Shown here piece by piece: positions 25,361 through 33,317 of a stretch of DNA of 62,383 nt. Numbering within the stretch: position 1 is the stretch's first letter; the number at the start of each line of letters is the position of its first letter. The DNA comes from Bacteroidota bacterium. Lineage in GTDB: Bacteria; Bacteroidota; Bacteroidia; Bacteroidales; UBA7960. The notes beneath the pieces are model-generated. The model searched no databases and had not been told where the DNA came from. It saw only the letters and a program-made list of their open reading frames with translations. The position numbers and the translations under genes are program-made. The stretch is taken from assembly GCA_007693555.1 (NCBI GenBank), contig REDJ01000116.1:1-62383 (forward strand). Direction: 5' to 3'.

Positions 25361-26461
25361 CTACTTTAACAGGCTGTTGATGTGTTCCTTATATTCACTT
25401 AGTATCTTATTTATTTGCTTTTCAAAATCCTGCCTGGCCTTTTCTTCTGCTTTTAATTGTTCTTCATAGATTTCAATTTTTTTCTGAAGCTTAATTATTT
25501 CAATATCAGGCTCCTCATTTACTTTTTCGAGTGTTTGTTTTGTTTGTTCCAACTGAGCTGTTAACCTTTGTTTTTCTGCGGCGAGTGATTCAAGTTCATG
25601 CCTGATTTGATCATTGTCAGAGTTTTTGATTTTTTCATTCTCCATCGTTCTTTCAAGCTCCTGACTCATGATTCTGTTTTGCTCCGTAAGGTTATCTGCA
25701 AGCTGCCGGGTTTCATTAAGCTGGTTTCGGAGTTGTTCCAATTCCTCAATGGCCTCGGCTGAATCAGAAATATCTGATGATGAATCAGCTGATTTATTTG
25801 TAAGGTCTTCGATTTTTTCTTCAAGCTGACGTTTTTCGCTTTTCAGTCTGATGTTTTCAACATGCATTTCGCCGGCATTCTTTTCCTGTTCGGCAAGTTT
25901 TTGCTGTAACTTTTCTATTTCATTCTGGTGATCATCCGGCGTTTGATTTTTATAAAATTCAATTTCCTCCTGCAATTTCAGAATATTATCACGCTGCATT
26001 TTTATTAATGCCTTGTCGTTGTTTATCAGATTGACTTTTTTTCTCAGTCCTTTGTTTTTTACCGACAATATGGTAATAAATATAAGTGCAAGGATTAGTA
26101 AAGCGATAAAAATTACTGCAATAATGATTGCCAGCGATGTGTGTGCGTCAATTTTTTGCTGAAGCTCGGCTGTTTTTTGCTTCTCGGCCTGAAGTTCCCG
26201 CAAGGCTATTTCACGCGATGCAATGGCATTTTCAAAATGATCATCAATTAAAACATTATCAATTGTAATGATCCTGTTCTGCAGGTCAAATATGCGTCTT
26301 TCTGTTCCCGGCGAACTTCTTGGGATGGAAATAATATCAATATATTGGGTAATGAGGTCACTGCGTTTTTGCCTCAGACTGTCCGTTTCGTTTGAACCAT
26401 AGGTTTTTAAACTAATGAATAACAGCAAGCCACATGAAAGAAAAATTAAATAGTTCCGCAT
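25361..26461 (-). CDS. Membrane-anchored coiled-coil protein of unknown function
   Basis: This is 366 residues from ATG 26461; a longer frame to 26500 lacks a signal peptide. Residues 1-22 form a signal sequence. A short soluble part is followed by one membrane segment (about 110-132, SLAIIIAVIFIALLILALIF), and the remaining 230 residues are almost pure coiled coil (repeated heptads with E, K, Q and L). The coil should lie on the cytoplasmic side, with the small N-terminal part outside. No enzyme or known family is visible. It could be a scaffold or cell-shape factor, but that is speculation. It is alone on the minus strand, and the Nudix gene diverges from it. Confidence 0.65.
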   Translation of the reverse strand: MRNYLIFLSCGLLLFISLKTYGSNETDSLRQKRSDLITQYIDIISIPRSSPGTERRIFDLQNRIITIDNVLIDDHFENAIASREIALRELQAEKQKTAELQQKIDAHTSLAIIIAVIFIALLILALIFITILSVKNKGLRKKVNLINNDKALIKMQRDNILKLQEEIEFYKNQTPDDHQNEIEKLQQKLAEQEKNAGEMHVENIRLKSEKRQLEEKIEDLTNKSADSSSDISDSAEAIEELEQLRNQLNETRQLADNLTEQNRIMSQELERTMENEKIKNSDNDQIRHELESLAAEKQRLTAQLEQTKQTLEKVNEEPDIEIIKLQKKIEIYEEQLKAEEKARQDFEKQINKILSEYKEHINSLLK

Positions 26462-26593
26462 CACATTATTATTTATAGTTTTGTGTGTTTTTGAAAGCAA
26501 AGAACAAGTTTAGTAAACTTTTTGATAATTTCTGCTCAATATACTCAAAAAAACGATAAAAAATCTGAATTACATATTTAATGTTTGAATTAA

Positions 26594-27247
26594 ATGAATG
26601 AAAAATCAAATGGCATGGCTGATATCAGGAAACAATTATTGTGTTGTTTCAATAATTCCCTTCCGGGAACTGATGCCCATTTGAGTATTGCCCCCATTCA
26701 TCGCAGGGGTGATATTGTCAATGAGGAGTTGAAAATTAATGCAGTAAAAAGCAGTGTACTGTTATTGTTTTACGAAAAGCAAAACAAACCCCACCTTGTT
26801 TTTATACGCCGACCCAGGTATAATGGTGTGCATAGTGGCCAAATCTCATTCCCCGGTGGTCGTTGGGAAAAAACCGATAAGAGCATGTACCACACAGCTT
26901 TGAGAGAATCAGGCGAAGAAATTGGAATTCAGCCCAATCTTGTTAAATATACCGGAAAGCTTTCGGATTTATATATCCCTCCCAGCAATTATATAGTTAC
27001 CCCCTTTGTGGGGATATATACTGTCAAACCTGAATTTGACCCTGATCCACAGGAAGTTGATGGCATTGTTGAAGTGCCTTTCGATTTTTTTCTTAATTCT
27101 GACGCACTCACAGAGGTGAAAATAACAGTAAGAGGCAGTGAAACATTTTCTACCCAGGCATTTGTATATCATGATAATATCATTTGGGGAGCCACTGCCA
27201 TGATATTAAATGAGTTGATAGTACTGTGGAAAACTACCGTTGAATAA
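26594..27247 (+). CDS. CoA pyrophosphatase-type Nudix hydrolase
   Basis: This is 217 residues. The CoA-Nudix signature is present: the LLLF...RRPRYNGVHSGQISFPGG block and the Nudix box GGRWEKTD...ALRESGEEIGI. Substrate-loop residues (YIPPSNYIVTPFVG) also match the NudL/YeaB group, which cleaves CoA and its derivatives to 3',5'-ADP and 4'-phosphopantetheine and may clear oxidised CoA. The Nudix Glu cluster (ESGEE) should bind Mg. The length is close to E. coli NudL. It is divergent from the coiled-coil gene and 146 bp ahead of the sensor, so an operon is possible but not shown. Confidence 0.85.
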   Translation: MNEKSNGMADIRKQLLCCFNNSLPGTDAHLSIAPIHRRGDIVNEELKINAVKSSVLLLFYEKQNKPHLVFIRRPRYNGVHSGQISFPGGRWEKTDKSMYHTALRESGEEIGIQPNLVKYTGKLSDLYIPPSNYIVTPFVGIYTVKPEFDPDPQEVDGIVEVPFDFFLNSDALTEVKITVRGSETFSTQAFVYHDNIIWGATAMILNELIVLWKTTVE

Positions 27248-27393
27248 CACGAGTTTTTACTCGTCGAAGCATTGACCTGCAAATGTATTTTTGATTGGTT
27301 GTATTGTTTCGGTAAAAATGCTTCAGGTTTTTGTTCCGATTCAAAAAACTTTCTTATTTCCATAAATATTCGGAGTTTAAAAATACTGGTTGA

Positions 27394-29328
27394 ATGAAAT
27401 TATCTACAGGAAAAAAAACAGTTATCGGATTATCTGCAATGATATTGTTTTTCCTGTTGGGTGTTTTTATTGTACATATTCATCTCAATAAAATACGAAC
27501 GATGAATGAATACAACAATAAGGTTAACATAGCTGCCCAAAACCTTCTGTTAAAGTTTGACAACCAGGTAACACAATCGGAAAAGCTTTTAAGCAGATTG
27601 ATTTTTCTTGAAAATGAAGGTAATATTTCGGATTACAACAGACTGCAGGATATTCTCAATGAAGAATACAATACATTAAAAGTTCAACTGGAATATTATT
27701 CTGAGTATTTAGATACCAGGCAATCTGATGATTTATTTGACATTCTGCGTCTTACTGATCAGTTGTTTTTAAGCCACAAACTGATAATATCTGAATTAAA
27801 CAATCCGCTGAACTTCAAATTGGAAGGTTTCTCAGACGAGATGGAGGCCATGATAAAACCATCGGGCAATATCATAAGAAGCAGTCGTGAAATAACCAGA
27901 AGGCTTCAAATACTTATTTCTGATTTGGATGCTGAGATCAACCGGAACTTCGCTCAAATGCAATCCGTGTTGCAAAGGTTCAATCGTATCAATATTTTAA
28001 TGGGAGTTATATTATTAATAACCGGAAGCTTTATCGCATATTTATTTACCCTTTTGATAACCCGTCCAATAGTTTCCATAAAGGATGGACTGAGTATGCT
28101 GGTTGCGGGTAAATTACCTGTTATTAAATCCATGAATCGCAATGATGAGATAGGTGAAATGAGCAATGCCCTGATGAAATTAACAGATAACCTGAAAGCA
28201 AAAATTGAATTTACAACAGAAACCGGAAAAGGAAACTTTGAATATAGCTATCTGCCGGCCAGTGAAGAGGATACCCTTGGACTTGCTTTGCTGGAAATGC
28301 GCAAAAAACTCATTAAGTCAAGACAAGAAGAAGAAAACCGGAAAATTGAAGATAAAAAAAGGACCTGGTCCAGCCAGGGAGTTGCTTACTTTGGTGAATT
28401 GCTCAGACAAAGTAATTCTGACCTGAAGGAGCTCTCTTTTCAAATCATTAAAAATCTTATTGAATATTTAAAAGCCAATCAGGGAGGCATTTTCCTGGTC
28501 AATGACGAAGCTGGTGAGAGTTGTGTAGATTTAATTGCCAGCTATGCTTACGACAGAAGAAAATTTCTTGAAAAAAGAATTTATCAGGGAGAAGGAATGG
28601 TAGGAGCCTGTCTGTTGGAAAGAGAAACAATATTCCTCACAGATGTACCTGAAGATTATATTAGCATAACATCGGGATTGGGTGATGCCAATCCAGGATG
28701 TGTACTAATAGTACCTCTTAAACGCAATGATGAAATATATGGTGTAATAGAATTTGCTGCCTTCAGGGTTTTTGAGCAATACGAGATTGAGCTTGTTGAA
28801 AGAATTGCAGAATCTATTGCATCAACCATAGCAACAGTTAAAATGAATATCCGTACAAATGAATTATTACAACAATCGCAGGAGCAAAGTGAAGAGCTGC
28901 GGACACAAGAGGAAGAGATGCGTCAGAATATGGAAGAAATGCATGCGACCCAGGAAGAACTGGAAAGAAAAGAACTGGAAAATCAGGGTTTTTATGATGC
29001 GATGAATACAACCATCCCTTTTGCTGAGTTTTCTCCGGAAGGTAAAGTAATCAATATTAATCCGGTCTTTATCAATATGTTGCAATATTCAGAGCAACAG
29101 ATTTTATCTTTACCTTTTTTAAATCTTTTTGATAAAACAAATCTTCAGAATCAAGGAATGAAAGATATACTGGATTCTCTAAAAAAGGGAATCAGTCTGA
29201 ATGGTGAATTTTCTATTATCAAAGCAAATGGTTCTTTACTCAAAGTAAATGGAGATTTTAAACCGGTTTTAAGCAAATCAGGCTCAATATTAAAAATTCT
29301 GTTTATTATCAGGAAAGAAGTGTTATAG
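27394..29328 (+). CDS. Transmembrane HAMP-GAF-PAS sensor protein without output domain
   Basis: This is 644 residues. TM1 (about 8-28) is followed by a periplasmic helical bundle of about 170 residues, TM2 (about 203-225), a HAMP domain (LLITRPIVSIKDGLSML, about 222-275), a GAF domain (about 325-490), a coiled coil (about 490-530) and a C-terminal PAS domain (about 530-644). It ends there, without a histidine-kinase, GGDEF, SpoIIE or methyl-accepting module. In related Bacteroidota proteins this layout usually continues into such an output. I searched the next 200 bp and saw no kinase remnant. It may act as an accessory sensor to a separate kinase, or the output part has been lost. Confidence 0.8.
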   Translation: MKLSTGKKTVIGLSAMILFFLLGVFIVHIHLNKIRTMNEYNNKVNIAAQNLLLKFDNQVTQSEKLLSRLIFLENEGNISDYNRLQDILNEEYNTLKVQLEYYSEYLDTRQSDDLFDILRLTDQLFLSHKLIISELNNPLNFKLEGFSDEMEAMIKPSGNIIRSSREITRRLQILISDLDAEINRNFAQMQSVLQRFNRINILMGVILLITGSFIAYLFTLLITRPIVSIKDGLSMLVAGKLPVIKSMNRNDEIGEMSNALMKLTDNLKAKIEFTTETGKGNFEYSYLPASEEDTLGLALLEMRKKLIKSRQEEENRKIEDKKRTWSSQGVAYFGELLRQSNSDLKELSFQIIKNLIEYLKANQGGIFLVNDEAGESCVDLIASYAYDRRKFLEKRIYQGEGMVGACLLERETIFLTDVPEDYISITSGLGDANPGCVLIVPLKRNDEIYGVIEFAAFRVFEQYEIELVERIAESIASTIATVKMNIRTNELLQQSQEQSEELRTQEEEMRQNMEEMHATQEELERKELENQGFYDAMNTTIPFAEFSPEGKVININPVFINMLQYSEQQILSLPFLNLFDKTNLQNQGMKDILDSLKKGISLNGEFSIIKANGSLLKVNGDFKPVLSKSGSILKILFIIRKEVL

Positions 29329-29382
29329 GTATCATTAAATATAAAATGTCGATTTAATCCTTAAATCTTAAATGTTATTGTT

Positions 29383-29390
29383 TAAATTTG
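29383..29390 (+). promoter_or_regulatory. -7 element upstream of the DUF4878 gene
   Basis: TAAATTTG matches TAnnTTTG, 146 bp before the start of the DUF4878 lipoprotein gene. No TTG was found at the usual spacing. Confidence 0.4.
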
Positions 29391-29536
29391 CATATTGGTG
29401 TTTTACAAAGCATTATAAATGGTTTTGGTATTTTAGTTTTCCGAGTCCACAATTTTGCCCAATGTATGCATCAAGACAATTAAATTTTTCCGGCCTCTTA
29501 CATTAAAGGGGCTTTAACCAAAAAATCAAAAAAACT

Positions 29537-29986
29537 ATGAGATCAATTAAAGTATTATTTTTAGCGATTGCAACAGTTTTCATGTTTCATGCCTGTAAAA
29601 CAACTGACAGACCCGAAAAGGTGACAGAAGATTTTATGTATCATCTCCTTGCGGGAGAATTTGAAAAGGCGGCAGAATTAGGAACCGAATCTACTAAGCA
29701 AATGATGGAGATGTTCAAAGCTTTGGAGTCTCTTGGTGGCGAAGAAATGGTAGACGATACTTTTACACCCGAAAGAATTAAAGATATTGAATGTGAAGTT
29801 GATGGAGATAACGCTATTTGCAGGTTTGAAGAAGATGGCGAGATGAGTGAGGTAAATCTTGTAAGAGTTGATGGCAAATGGTTGGTTGATATGAAAAAAG
29901 AAGATCCCTTCGGAGATTTTGATATGGATTGGGACGAAGAGGAAGAATGGGATATGGAAGACATAGAGGAAATAGAATTGGATTAA
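29537..29986 (+). CDS. Small DUF4878-type lipoprotein
   Basis: This is 149 residues with a lipobox (HAC, Cys20). Residues 25-125 form an NTF2-like DUF4878 domain (EKVTEDFMYHLLAGEFEKAAELG at the start, NLVRVDGKWLVDMKK near the end). The last 25 residues are a strongly acidic tail of Asp, Glu and Trp. The family is common in Bacteroidota and has no firm function. The acidic tail could bind cations. It is 56 bp upstream of the YiiX-like gene, on the same strand. Confidence 0.75.
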   Translation: MRSIKVLFLAIATVFMFHACKTTDRPEKVTEDFMYHLLAGEFEKAAELGTESTKQMMEMFKALESLGGEEMVDDTFTPERIKDIECEVDGDNAICRFEEDGEMSEVNLVRVDGKWLVDMKKEDPFGDFDMDWDEEEEWDMEDIEEIELD

Positions 29987-30042
29987 GAATCAAATTAATT
30001 AATGTTTCCCGGATTTTATATTAAGAAATAATATTTTAGGGG

Positions 30043-30699
30043 ATGAGATTTTTTTCACCTTCAGTTCCCTTATTTTTAATATTTTTTATCACGTTTGGTG
30101 TCGGGTGTTCAGATACCCCTGCCAAACGTGATTTTTTAGATCCCTATAAACTCTCTGACCAGGAAAAAGCATTGCTAAAGCCCGGCGATATTATTATGCG
30201 ACGGGGCTATGGTTTTGTAAGCAATACTATTGTAAATACATTGAGAGAAGACCTGCCCGTTTCCCATGCAGGGATCATTATAAAAGATTCAAAGGAAAGG
30301 CTCCGGGTTATACATTCAGTTTCTCAAACCATCAGCGACTTTGATGGTGTGCAGGAGGTAGATATTGATACATTTATCCGTGATAGCCAGCCCAATACCA
30401 TTGTTGTGGTTCGCTACCTGGATTCCATTGATAATTTCAGGGATATGGAAAAAATATCCCATAGAACACTTCATTATCTGGAACAAAAAATTCCCTTTGA
30501 TTATTCATTTAATCTGGAAGATTCTACCCGCTTTTTCTGTACTGAGTTCATTGGCAGGGTGTATTCGGATATTTTTGGAAGGGGATTATTTGACAAACTT
30601 TTTCCAGCCGGGCTTTCAGGCCTTGATAAATTGAAATTCGGGGTATTTCTTCAGCCTGAATTATTTGAAGTGATTATTAATCATCACGAAGATAACTGA
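30043..30699 (+). CDS. YiiX/YebB-like cysteine hydrolase, lipoprotein
   Basis: This is 218 residues with a lipobox (GVGC, Cys22). The enzyme part is a permuted NlpC/P60 (YiiX/YebB) fold: KPGDIIMRRG, the catalytic His in VSHAGIII, and the catalytic Cys in RFFCTEFIGRVY. In this fold the Cys comes after the His in the chain, as here. The family is thought to cut lipid, amide or peptide bonds, possibly in cell-wall material; its substrate here is not known. The active site should lie in the periplasm or on the outer membrane. It is convergent with the photolyase gene, only 5 bp away. Confidence 0.8.
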   Translation: MRFFSPSVPLFLIFFITFGVGCSDTPAKRDFLDPYKLSDQEKALLKPGDIIMRRGYGFVSNTIVNTLREDLPVSHAGIIIKDSKERLRVIHSVSQTISDFDGVQEVDIDTFIRDSQPNTIVVVRYLDSIDNFRDMEKISHRTLHYLEQKIPFDYSFNLEDSTRFFCTEFIGRVYSDIFGRGLFDKLFPAGLSGLDKLKFGVFLQPELFEVIINHHEDN

Positions 30700-30704
30700 A
30701 AAGG

Positions 30705-32018
30705 CTATTTATAATTATTCAAGGCTTTCTTAAAAGTATTGAGACACCTTTGGCGGGCAAACTTATGCTCAACAATAGGTTGAGGATATTTATCAGAATC
30801 CGCCTCAGGAACCCATTTTTTAATATACTCGCTTTTAGAGTCAAATTTTTTCTGCTGCTCAGCAGGGTTGAATATTCTGAAATAAGGCGCTGCATCGCAA
30901 CCCGACCCTGCACTCCACTGCCAGCCACCATTGTTGCTTGAGAGTTCAAAGTCCAGCAGCTTTTCTGCAAACCATGCTTCTCCCCATCGCCAGTCGATAA
31001 GCAAATGTTTGGTAAGAAAACTGGCAGTTATCATCCTTACTCTGTTGTGCATATAACCTGTTTGTGCAAGTTCGCGCATGCCTGCATCAACCATTGGATA
31101 GCCTGTTTTACCATTTTTCCATTTTTCAAATTGCTCTTTATCATTCTGCCATTCAATATTATCGTATTGCGGCTTAAAAGATGTATTTACAACCTTCGGA
31201 TAATGCCACAAAATCATGGCATAAAACTCGCGCCAGAGTAGTTCATTAAAGTAAGTATCGTTATCTTCCAGTGCTTTTTTAGCAAGCTGTCGAAGACTTA
31301 CTGTGCCAAAACGCAAATGAATACCCAACCGCGTGGTTCCCTTCTGAGCCGGGTAGTCTCTCGTTTTATCGTAGGTTTGAATAATACTGGCTTTATTTTC
31401 CTTTTCAGGGAATTCAACTCCTGAAGGTTTGAAGCCAAGATCCTTGATGTCAGGAAATTTTACATTTTCAATTTTATCGAAATTTGTAAGATGATCTTCC
31501 GATGGGTAGTATTTCAGGTGGTCTTCGGTCAATACTTCTCTGCACTTTCTGCCGTAGGGCGAGAATACATGGTATGGAGTGCCGTCATTTTTCAAAACAT
31601 CATCCTTATCAAAAAGCAGATGATCAAGATAAGAGTAAAACTCAATGTTTTTTGATTGCAGAAACTTGCTGATCTTTTCATCACGTTCAATTCCGTATGG
31701 TTCGTGATCTTTATTGCAATAAACTGATTTTATCTGGTAATCTTTTGTAAGTTTTTGGAAAATTTCCAACGGTTTACCTTTGTATACCACCATATTGCGG
31801 TGTCTCTGAAGCAACGCATTTTGCATTTGCTGTATACTCTCATAAATGAACTCCACCCGGGCATCATTTTCAGGAAGGCTGTCTGTTATATCGGTATCAA
31901 AAATAAAAAGTTGGATAACATTTTTGTTTTCCTTCAGGGCATGGTATAACCCTTTATTATCGTACAGCCGCAAATCGCGTCGGAACCAGAAAATATTGAT
32001 AGCTTGTTTTTTTGTCAT
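30705..32018 (-). CDS. phrB: Deoxyribodipyrimidine photolyase (cryptochrome/photolyase family)
   Basis: This is 437 residues from ATG 32018; the open frame reaches 32048 but the start at MTKKQAINIFWFRRDLR fits the family. The N-terminal alpha/beta domain (1-130) leads to a helical FAD domain with the signature WRWGEAWFAEKLLDFELSSNN and GGWQWSAGSGCDAAPYFRIFNP, in which the electron-transfer Trp and the FAD-contacting Asn and Asp are present. It repairs UV-made cyclobutane pyrimidine dimers in DNA with light. The class I CPD-photolyase form is most likely; a DASH cryptochrome is less so because of the C-terminal signature. It is a lone minus-strand gene. Confidence 0.92.
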   Translation of the reverse strand: MTKKQAINIFWFRRDLRLYDNKGLYHALKENKNVIQLFIFDTDITDSLPENDARVEFIYESIQQMQNALLQRHRNMVVYKGKPLEIFQKLTKDYQIKSVYCNKDHEPYGIERDEKISKFLQSKNIEFYSYLDHLLFDKDDVLKNDGTPYHVFSPYGRKCREVLTEDHLKYYPSEDHLTNFDKIENVKFPDIKDLGFKPSGVEFPEKENKASIIQTYDKTRDYPAQKGTTRLGIHLRFGTVSLRQLAKKALEDNDTYFNELLWREFYAMILWHYPKVVNTSFKPQYDNIEWQNDKEQFEKWKNGKTGYPMVDAGMRELAQTGYMHNRVRMITASFLTKHLLIDWRWGEAWFAEKLLDFELSSNNGGWQWSAGSGCDAAPYFRIFNPAEQQKKFDSKSEYIKKWVPEADSDKYPQPIVEHKFARQRCLNTFKKALNNYK

Positions 32019-32204
32019 TGTATTTAATTTTTCAGAGTAACAATGCAATAGAGTTAATGGTTTGTTTTGAAGCTTTAAAAATTAAACAATTAACTGAAAT
32101 ATTTTCTACTTATATTTTTCTGAATGAGAACTGTGAATTTATGTAATAAAATCATATATTTACTCAATTTTTAAATATACATATTCACCAAAAAAACAAA
32201 TGTC

Positions 32205-32654
32205 ATGAAAAAAGCTGCAGTAGTTCTGATGGGATTTGTGTTTATGTTTGCATGCCAGCAGCCTGGCGTTCAAACTGAACCCATTGAGATTGAAACACCG
32301 CGCGATGGTGTTTTTATTCACATTACCCATGACCATAATAATCCGCACCGGGTATTAATGCCCCTGCAAATGGCAATTCTGATGGCCGATGATAAAGATG
32401 TATTGATTTATCTGGATATTGATGCTGTAAACCTTGTTATAAAGGATGCTGAGGACATTGCATACGGACATTTTACCCCCCTTAAAGAATCCCTTTCAGA
32501 TTTACTGGAAAAAGGCGTGGGAATATACGCCTGCCCGGGCTGCATGAAAATTGCCGATATAAAAGAAAATGATCTGATGGAAGGCATTCAACTTGCGCAG
32601 AAAGACCGGTTTTTTGATTTTACGGAAGGTAAGATTATCTCACTTACATATTAA
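32205..32654 (+). CDS. DsrE-like lipoprotein with CPGC motif
   Basis: This is 149 residues with a lipobox (FAC, Cys17). The rest is a DsrE/DsrF-like alpha/beta domain (VFIHITHDHNNPHRVLMPLQMA, DVLIYLDIDAVNLV) with a Cys pair in YACPGCMKIADI (about 108-119), at the place where sulfur-carrier DsrE proteins hold their active Cys. The family handles sulfur transfer; the extracytoplasmic location is unusual for DsrE, though lipoprotein versions exist in Bacteroidota. A sulfur or redox role in the periplasm is inferred. It is convergent with the PdeM gene (15 bp apart). Confidence 0.75.
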   Translation: MKKAAVVLMGFVFMFACQQPGVQTEPIEIETPRDGVFIHITHDHNNPHRVLMPLQMAILMADDKDVLIYLDIDAVNLVIKDAEDIAYGHFTPLKESLSDLLEKGVGIYACPGCMKIADIKENDLMEGIQLAQKDRFFDFTEGKIISLTY

Positions 32655-32669
32655 ATGTATCTGCCGGTT

Positions 32670-33317
32670 TTACACTCTTATTACTCCCTCATCCAATACA
32701 ACATAGGGAGTATATTTTTCAATGCTTTTTTTCAGAAAACCGGTATCTAAACCCGTAAATTGTGAAAAGGCCGGGAGAATAATGCGGTTTTCAGATACCA
32801 GAAAACAGGCTATTTTTAATGCCTTTCCGCAGCTTGCTCTCAATATTACCCCGGGATGTATATGACCTGAAATGGTATGCGATTGCTCAGGTTCAGGGTG
32901 ATGCACCAAAGTTATAGGCTCGATAAAAAGAGAATCATTCATGTAAAATATACCATCCGTATTTTCTGCGTTAACAGATTTATCATGGTTTCCTTTTACA
33001 ATATTCCAGTGCAACTGAGGCAAAGAATGGGCCCATTCAGAGAAAAATTGTGTATCGGAATTGATGCCTGCATGAAAAAAATCACCCACTACCGTAACGA
33101 CTGTTGCATTGTAATGCAAGATAAGTTCTTTAAGAGCTTTAAGGTCCTTCTTAATAACATTTCCGGGGATGGCAATTCCATTCTGTCTGAAATGAGCGGC
33201 TTTACCCAGGTGTATATCGGAAAAGATAAGCATTTGCTTATCGGGCCAGTATATGCTTCGGCGATTATTAAGTAAAAGTCGCTCACCGGCGAATTGTATT
33301 TCATGTTCTTTAATCAT
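32670..33317 (-). CDS. pdeM: Ligase-associated DNA damage response endonuclease PdeM
   Basis: This is 215 residues, a calcineurin-like metallophosphoesterase. The metal-binding motifs are FSDIHLGK (about 31), GDFFHAG (about 79), GNHD (about 109) and SGHIHPG (about 150). In the four-gene 'ligase-associated' cassette this protein is thought to act as a DNA endonuclease or phosphodiesterase. Its ATG overlaps the stop of the helicase gene by 4 nt (ATGA), so the two are translated together. It is the last gene of the cassette. Confidence 0.88.
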   Translation of the reverse strand: MIKEHEIQFAGERLLLNNRRSIYWPDKQMLIFSDIHLGKAAHFRQNGIAIPGNVIKKDLKALKELILHYNATVVTVVGDFFHAGINSDTQFFSEWAHSLPQLHWNIVKGNHDKSVNAENTDGIFYMNDSLFIEPITLVHHPEPEQSHTISGHIHPGVILRASCGKALKIACFLVSENRIILPAFSQFTGLDTGFLKKSIEKYTPYVVLDEGVIRV

